64,000 nucleotides of DNA, from assembly GCA_022072055.1 (NCBI GenBank), contig JAJVIK010000002.1, forward strand, positions 43,605-107,604, read 5' to 3'. The notes below the pieces were generated by a model. The model saw only the letters and a program-made list of their open reading frames with translations. It ran no database searches and was not told the DNA's origin. This DNA is from a bacterium. Lineage in GTDB: Bacteria > Hinthialibacterota > Hinthialibacteria > OLB16. This document shows positions 59,627 to 64,000 of this stretch, one piece after another. A program made the position numbers and the translations under genes. Position 1 is the stretch's first letter. The number at the start of each line of letters is the position of its first letter.

Positions 59627-60409
59627 ATGATCGACCGTGCAAGCAAAGTGAGGTCGCTTCCGAACCCTGTTGAAAAGGATTCCTGGCGGGCCTTCACCCT
59701 GATCGAGCTTTTGATTGTGATCGCCATCATCCTCATCCTCATCGCCATCGCCCTGCCCAATTTCCTGGAGGCCCAGATTCGGGCGCGAGTGACCAAAGCC
59801 AAGGGAGAAATCCGCTCCCTCGGGATCGCCTTGGAGTCCTATCGTCTCGACTGGAAGTTTTACCCCGGTCGCTCCCTCCCGGACTATAAGACCCCCTTCC
59901 GGACCCGCGCGCAGGTGGGCCTCACTTGGCTGACTTCTCCGATCAAGTACATGACCGGGCTTCCCGATGACCCGTTCGCGCTCGGGATCGACGCGCATGA
60001 TGGCGGTGGAACCGAGGTTCCCGGTCCGTTCAGCTACAGCCTGACCGGGGTCGACACGATCTACGGCGGCGACCAGCAGCTCAGCCACCCGCATGGCGGG
60101 GGGACCCTGCGCATGTGGTTCCTGATGAGCGCCGGGCCGGACCGCCCGAGGACGCATGTCAACCCGTACACCGGTTGCCCGGCCTGCTGCACTCCGATCA
60201 GCTCTTACAGTCCGACCAACGGGACCAACAGTATTGGAGACATCTTCCTGTTTGGTGGAGAGAGGGTCTGGGTGGGACTGACGGATCTACCCGTTTCGGA
60301 TTGTGTGGGGAGACGGGACCGTCTGCACATCTGGAAACAGAACCCCGGCAACGGCGTGCAGATCGATGGCCGGACTTATGTCTCCACCTTCCCGCCCTCG
60401 TCGATTTGA
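59627..60409 (+). CDS. Type IV pilin/pseudopilin-like secreted protein
   Basis: A 260-residue protein with the prepilin signature: basic leader, A22-F23-T-L-I-E27-L-L and a hydrophobic alpha helix (LIVIAIILILIAIALPNFL) with Glu at +5. The residue before the cut is Ala instead of the usual Gly. The C-terminal domain (YPGRSLPDYKTP, LTSPIKYMTGLPDDPF, TLRMWFLMSAGPDRPR) is the globular type common in planctomycete-like prepilins. AAGGAGG precedes its ATG. It could be assembled by the pilus or type II secretion machinery, although the pil cluster is 26 kb away. Confidence 0.88.
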   Translation: MIDRASKVRSLPNPVEKDSWRAFTLIELLIVIAIILILIAIALPNFLEAQIRARVTKAKGEIRSLGIALESYRLDWKFYPGRSLPDYKTPFRTRAQVGLTWLTSPIKYMTGLPDDPFALGIDAHDGGGTEVPGPFSYSLTGVDTIYGGDQQLSHPHGGGTLRMWFLMSAGPDRPRTHVNPYTGCPACCTPISSYSPTNGTNSIGDIFLFGGERVWVGLTDLPVSDCVGRRDRLHIWKQNPGNGVQIDGRTYVSTFPPSSI

Positions 60410-60439
60410 GGGAGGCGGGGTAAGACTTGCTGGGACCCA

Positions 60440-60922
60440 ATGAGTGTGCTGGCACGTTCGAATCAAGATAGAAGCGCTCCGGGAAGCAAATCTCTCGGAG
60501 CGCTTTGTGCATTCAGAGCGGATCGTCGGTTTGCCCGGAGGGTGGCGAAGGCCCTTGTGTTTACCTTGGCAATCGCTCCGCTTACCGGGGGAATGATTGG
60601 CGGTTTCCTTGGAATTCTGGTCTTACATTCTTGGACGAACCAGTACATCTTTGGATTTGGGGCGATTAAGGGAGCGATTTACGGAATTGCCTTGGGAACA
60701 TTCGCGAGTTTCTTGGCGGTATGGTCAGTTTGCCGAAGGGGTCTGTTCCGGTCGTGGCTGTTCCTGGCTGGGGGAACCCTCCTCTTTTCGTTGCCGGGTG
60801 GTCTTGCTGGAGCAATACCATTCACAATTTACCTGGGGTTTGTCGGCTTCATGGTTGGGTTGCTTTTCCTTGTTGTCCTGATTCCTGTGCCAAATCGATG
60901 CACGATGCCGCCTGTTAAATGA
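60440..60922 (+). CDS. Four-helix membrane protein, unknown
   Basis: A 160-residue protein with four likely helices (VFTLAIAPLTGGMIGGFLGI, GAIYGIALGTFASFLAVW, WLFLAGGTLLFSLPGGLAGA, IYLGFVGFMVGLLFLVVLI) and Gly-rich turns. The first 40 residues are basic. I do not recognise a family. It starts 30 bp after the prepilin-like gene and may share its transcript. Confidence 0.6.
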   Translation: MSVLARSNQDRSAPGSKSLGALCAFRADRRFARRVAKALVFTLAIAPLTGGMIGGFLGILVLHSWTNQYIFGFGAIKGAIYGIALGTFASFLAVWSVCRRGLFRSWLFLAGGTLLFSLPGGLAGAIPFTIYLGFVGFMVGLLFLVVLIPVPNRCTMPPVK

Positions 60923-61101
60923 ATTCCCTGAGATGGGGAGGCAGAGGCCTGAGTTTGGGGACAAGGTCAGGTCGCTGAGTCTTGCGCGAGATTTCCGTTG
61001 GGGCGACGCGGGCCCCGACTTGGCTGGCAGGTCAGCTCGTGTCTCCTCCGAATTGAAGGCGATCTTTATACAGTGGATTGGCTGCATGTCCTTGAGGCGG
61101 T

Positions 61102-61308
61102 TCATGGAGCCAGGTCAGAATGCTTCCCATTCTCCCCAAATCGGCCGGTCTTCCGTTTGGGTAACCCCACTTGCTTCGCGGATTCGATGGAAGAAGAGAT
61201 TCGTACACGGATCGCCTCCTCAAGAGGCAACCCTTCCAGTTCCTTTGCCGCCTCCGCCTTGACCTCCAAGAGCGCGGTCAATGCCTCAGAATCCTTCAAT
61301 CGATGCAT
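61102..61308 (-). CDS. Helical partner (antitoxin) of the PIN toxin
   Basis: A 68-residue charged helical protein (HRLKDSEALTALLEVKAEAA, KELEGLPLEEAIRVRI). It overlaps the end of the PIN gene by 23 bp and has GGAGG 9 bp before its ATG. Small helical proteins of this type follow PIN-domain genes in toxin-first TA pairs. The polar C-terminal tail (KRKTGRFGENGK) may not be part of the domain. Confidence 0.65.
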   Translation of the reverse strand: MHRLKDSEALTALLEVKAEAAKELEGLPLEEAIRVRISSSIESAKQVGLPKRKTGRFGENGKHSDLAP

Positions 61309-61792
61309 CCGAGAGCACCTCCATTGGGGTAATGATTCGCATCCCCTTGGTAAAACCCTGTCGCAAGTTAACCGCCTGAATGAGACTTTCTCTCCTCATG
61401 TTCGCCATGTGTCTGAAGTTCCAGCTAACCACCGCATCCACGCCAGACACGGTGGCATAGGCGATGTGAGTGGCGTCATCAAAGCTCCGGGGCGGCAACG
61501 CCTCGCTCGCAATGTAAAGTCTAGCAAGTTCCTGAATCTCAGGAAGCTTCTCCTCATTCTCCAGGAGTTCGATGGGGAGATTCCCCACGATTTCCAGGAG
61601 GTGAGCCTTCTTTTTCGGATCCCTTGTCCTGAGAATCTCATCAATCACGACAGGCGAAATCACGGCATCATGAAGGCCCAATTTGATATAGGTTTCAAGA
61701 AGCTCGATGCTGGCATCCCTTCTTTCAGGGGCATCCTCGGCCAGGCAATGGCTGAGGACTGACGTATCCAGGTAAAGAAGCAGTCGTCTCAA
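61286..61792 (-). CDS. PIN-domain toxin of a second TA pair
   Basis: A 168-residue PIN protein: LLLYLDTSVLSHCLAEDAPE (first Asp), SPVVIDEILRT (Glu), SFDDATHIAYATVSGVDAVV (Asp) and SWNFRHMAN. Start is TTG inside TTGA, overlapping the stop of the upstream glycosidase gene, with GGAAGGAAAA as ribosome site. No ATG lies near the domain start. It shares its transcript with the glycosidase gene. Confidence 0.82.
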   Translation of the reverse strand: MRRLLLYLDTSVLSHCLAEDAPERRDASIELLETYIKLGLHDAVISPVVIDEILRTRDPKKKAHLLEIVGNLPIELLENEEKLPEIQELARLYIASEALPPRSFDDATHIAYATVSGVDAVVSWNFRHMANMRRESLIQAVNLRQGFTKGMRIITPMEVLSDASIEGF

Positions 61793-63942
61793 GGCTTTTC
61801 CTTCCGAAACTCCAATCTCCCCGCATCGGCAAGCCGCAGCACCCACGCGTTCCCCTTCGCCTCCGGAGCGCCGCCGGGAAGGACCTGGCCCGAAGCGTCC
61901 CGATGCACAAGCGACCACTGCCCCTCCGGAAGGAGGATGGTCACCGGGCTGTCCTCATCCCCGCGATACCCCACCGTGATGCGGTCCGGCGCCACGCTGA
62001 CATCCAGGACCAGGTCATGCCACGCGATTCCCTCGATGGCGAGTGACGGGAGCGCCTTGGGCAGATCGGGAATGATTGAGAAACCGTCGGTCGCGGGTTG
62101 GAACCCAAGGAAACCATACAGCAAGGTCTGCGGGACCATCGCGCTCTCGAAGAACTCATGGTCCAGTCCCAGCCCACCAGGGGTTCCGCCCCCTTGCAGC
62201 GAGCCGCGCTCCGGCTTGGAACCTTCATAATACTTCCGGTACCCCCCCTCGGCTTGGACCTCCCCAAACCACTCCGCGATGGTCATGAGACGGTCCCAGG
62301 CGTTTTCCGCACCGAGCACCGCGAGCCGCGCCAGGATGTCGAAATATGAGAACCCCAGCACGGCCCCACCATCTTGAATCTGGTACCCCCAGGGAATGGA
62401 TTCCGGCCCGGTCCAGGCCCAGAAATACCACTCCACATTCCGCTTGGTGGTGGCTCGCGGCGCGAAACGCCAGTGATAGATGTCCGCGCCGGTGGAGGTG
62501 TCCCCCTCGACCACGCGCTTGCCATCCAGCCAGGCGAGAATGGATTCCGCCTGCTCCTTGCTCGCAAGACCATAATAGATGGCCTCGAGGTTGAGGAAGG
62601 TGAACCCGTAATCATGCCTCTCCCCGTTGGAATCCAGGAACACGAAACGCCCGGTCTCGGGGTTCCAAAAGGTCTTCTGATACTCCTCGCGGACCTTTTC
62701 GGAGAGATCAAGGAGATACTCCGGGTCCATCTTGAGGCCGCTTGCCGGGATGTTCCACTCGGGGTGAAGCTCAATCGCCTCCTCCAGGGCCGCCATCTTG
62801 CGGAGGGCAAGGTAAGCCTGATTGGTGGCATAGGGGTCCAGGTGGCCGATGGGGAGCAGGTCCCAGTAATTGGAGCCGATCCCATTTCCCCAGTGCATTT
62901 CTTTCTTGCCGTCCGAGAGGACCGTGTATCCCGCGCGCCCCTCATGCCCCACCCAAGGACAGACCACGAGGTGACGGGAGGCGAGCTGAAACTCGGTGAG
63001 GACATAGAGCAGCGCCTTGCGAAAACGCTCAATCTGGGAGCGTAGGAAATTCACATCCCCGCTCCAACGGAAGTAATTGTCCGCGCCGAGAAGGAAGGAG
63101 GAGTTGTTGATGTCATGGCGCGTGTCAAAGGTGGTGAAGAACGAATCGATCCCAACAGTCGCTTGGGCGCCTTGTGGATCAAACCCAATCCGCAAGCCGT
63201 GAATCCTTCCGGACCAGAGCGGGTGACGGTAAACCGGGATGTGGGTGTAGACCAAGGAATCCGATTCCACCGGGTCGAAATGCATGCGTTTTTCGGAAGT
63301 GAACTCCTCGGTGGGGGAGTTGACCCACTCGACATAGGGCGCCGCGTTTCCGAGTCCCTTGGCCTTCCAGCGCAACTGGAGGAAAGGGGCGCAGTAACTG
63401 TCGAATTCCAGCGTGGGCGCGACCACCGCCGCGTCGTTGGACTGAAGTGCAAGAGTCCAACACCCATCCATTACACCCTTGGATTCCAGGCCCTCCCACT
63501 TCCATCCCTTTTGATCCTGCGCCTCTACTCCATGCCAGCCCTTGTCGATCGGAGGGAGGTTGAAATGCCGACCCCAGGTGTTTTGGGACTGTTTCCAGAA
63601 CGGGAACGGCCAACCGGTCTGGTGGGCGATGGAGCCATGCTGGTGGGTGGCGACATAGCCATCGGCCTCCATGGTTCTCGAGGAAATGGCCTGGCTCCAC
63701 TGGTCCCGCATGCTTTGGAGCTGCTCGGTCGCGGGCCACAGGGAGCACAGAGAGAGCCATTCCTCCCACATGGTGGCCTTGGGGTTCGAACCAGGGTAGT
63801 GCAGTCGGAAGAGGGCGTCGATGCTAGAGATCTGTTTCTCGAACCCCGGCGCCGAAAAGCGGGGAAGGGGAGGGTCCTCGGACCAGGAGATGGATGGAAC
63901 AAGGATGACCGTGAAAACGAGGATGAGGCCGAGCAGGCGCAT
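61789..63942 (-). CDS. Secreted six-hairpin (alpha/alpha)6 glycosidase
   Basis: A 717-residue exported hydrolase (signal LLGLILVFTVILVPSISWS). AAAGGAGCC precedes the ATG. A beta-sandwich N-terminal part is followed by a helical barrel with LLGADNYFRWSGDVNFLRSQ, KEMHWGNGIGSNYWDLLPIG, YATNQAYLALRKMAALEEAI, FLNLEAIYYGLASKEQA and LDHEFFESAMVPQTLLYGFLG, as in GH63/GH65/GH78-type and related enzymes. Catalytic residues were not assigned. Substrate unknown. It is translationally coupled to a PIN toxin at its 3' end. The 58 bp from 63943 to the window end hold no gene. Confidence 0.82.
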   Translation of the reverse strand: MRLLGLILVFTVILVPSISWSEDPPLPRFSAPGFEKQISSIDALFRLHYPGSNPKATMWEEWLSLCSLWPATEQLQSMRDQWSQAISSRTMEADGYVATHQHGSIAHQTGWPFPFWKQSQNTWGRHFNLPPIDKGWHGVEAQDQKGWKWEGLESKGVMDGCWTLALQSNDAAVVAPTLEFDSYCAPFLQLRWKAKGLGNAAPYVEWVNSPTEEFTSEKRMHFDPVESDSLVYTHIPVYRHPLWSGRIHGLRIGFDPQGAQATVGIDSFFTTFDTRHDINNSSFLLGADNYFRWSGDVNFLRSQIERFRKALLYVLTEFQLASRHLVVCPWVGHEGRAGYTVLSDGKKEMHWGNGIGSNYWDLLPIGHLDPYATNQAYLALRKMAALEEAIELHPEWNIPASGLKMDPEYLLDLSEKVREEYQKTFWNPETGRFVFLDSNGERHDYGFTFLNLEAIYYGLASKEQAESILAWLDGKRVVEGDTSTGADIYHWRFAPRATTKRNVEWYFWAWTGPESIPWGYQIQDGGAVLGFSYFDILARLAVLGAENAWDRLMTIAEWFGEVQAEGGYRKYYEGSKPERGSLQGGGTPGGLGLDHEFFESAMVPQTLLYGFLGFQPATDGFSIIPDLPKALPSLAIEGIAWHDLVLDVSVAPDRITVGYRGDEDSPVTILLPEGQWSLVHRDASGQVLPGGAPEAKGNAWVLRLADAGRLEFRKEKP

Positions 63943-64000
63943 GACGGCTCCTTTCAGGTGGGGAGTGGGACAGCGGGGAATCTACCACGGAGCGGAAAGG

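Noticed and set aside
60998-61762. Plus-strand open frame opposite the PIN toxin pair
   Set aside because: The minus strand has the PIN motifs and overlapping partner; the plus frame has none.
1-64000. CRISPR arrays, rRNA genes, prophage structural genes, insertion-sequence transposases, replication origins
   Set aside because: Looked for and not seen; no regularly spaced short repeats, rRNA signatures, capsid/tail genes or transposase motifs are visible.

Overview
The window is GC-rich bacterial DNA with dense coding and many start/stop overlaps. Secreted PSCyt1/DUF1549/DUF1553 and DUF1501 proteins, a Tat-type sulfatase, a ThuA-domain protein, a BNR sialidase-like protein and a Tat-type Gfo/Idh/MocA oxidoreductase point to a planctomycete-like polysaccharide degrader. 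Planctomycetota or a neighbouring candidate phylum (for example Hydrogenedentota or Sumerlaeota) would fit. No rRNA or ribosomal protein gene is present, so the phylum cannot be fixed.

Region 1 (1-6.7 kb) looks mobile. It holds a secreted ComEC-type metallo-beta-lactamase-fold protein cut by the window edge, a two-helix membrane protein, a TraG/HerA-like ATPase ending in a nuclease-like domain, and a large serine recombinase. The 3' end of the recombinase gene runs into the antisense remnant of a DUF1501 gene tail.

Region 2 (6.9-21.4 kb) carries catabolic and housekeeping genes: an NHL-repeat secreted protein, an Mrp-type ATPase without its CxxC motif, an apparent antitoxin-toxin fusion, a peptide-binding lipoprotein, sulfatase plus ThuA, a sialidase-like protein, and the PSCyt/DUF1501 pair. 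A VapBC-like toxin-antitoxin module sits inside that pair and is translationally coupled to DUF1501. An RHS fragment and a small membrane protein follow.

Region 3 (21.4-26.2 kb) has repeats, tRNA-Lys(UUU), an exopolysaccharide-initiating sugar transferase, an ECF sigma factor with a putative membrane partner, and an aldo/keto reductase.

Region 4 (26.5-47.1 kb) is a long, tightly packed run: pilM, pilN, pilO, a PilP-like gene, pilQ with a C-terminal extension of about 620 residues, pilT, yqeK, rsfS, and a gene for a giant secreted protein of about 3,930 residues built from several repeat families.

Region 5 (47.3-55.7 kb) holds trpG and trpC (separated), an APH-type kinase, a TerC-family membrane protein, a flippase-like protein plus glycosyltransferase, a Phd/RelE-type toxin-antitoxin pair and a soluble histidine kinase.

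Region 6 (55.7-64 kb) holds a DNRLRE-like secreted protein, an alpha/beta hydrolase, a Gfo/Idh/MocA oxidoreductase, a prepilin-like protein, a second PIN toxin with a helical partner, and a secreted (alpha/alpha)6-barrel glycosidase. The recurring themes are secreted sugar and sulfate-ester metabolism, surface and pilus functions, and a high density of toxin-antitoxin genes.
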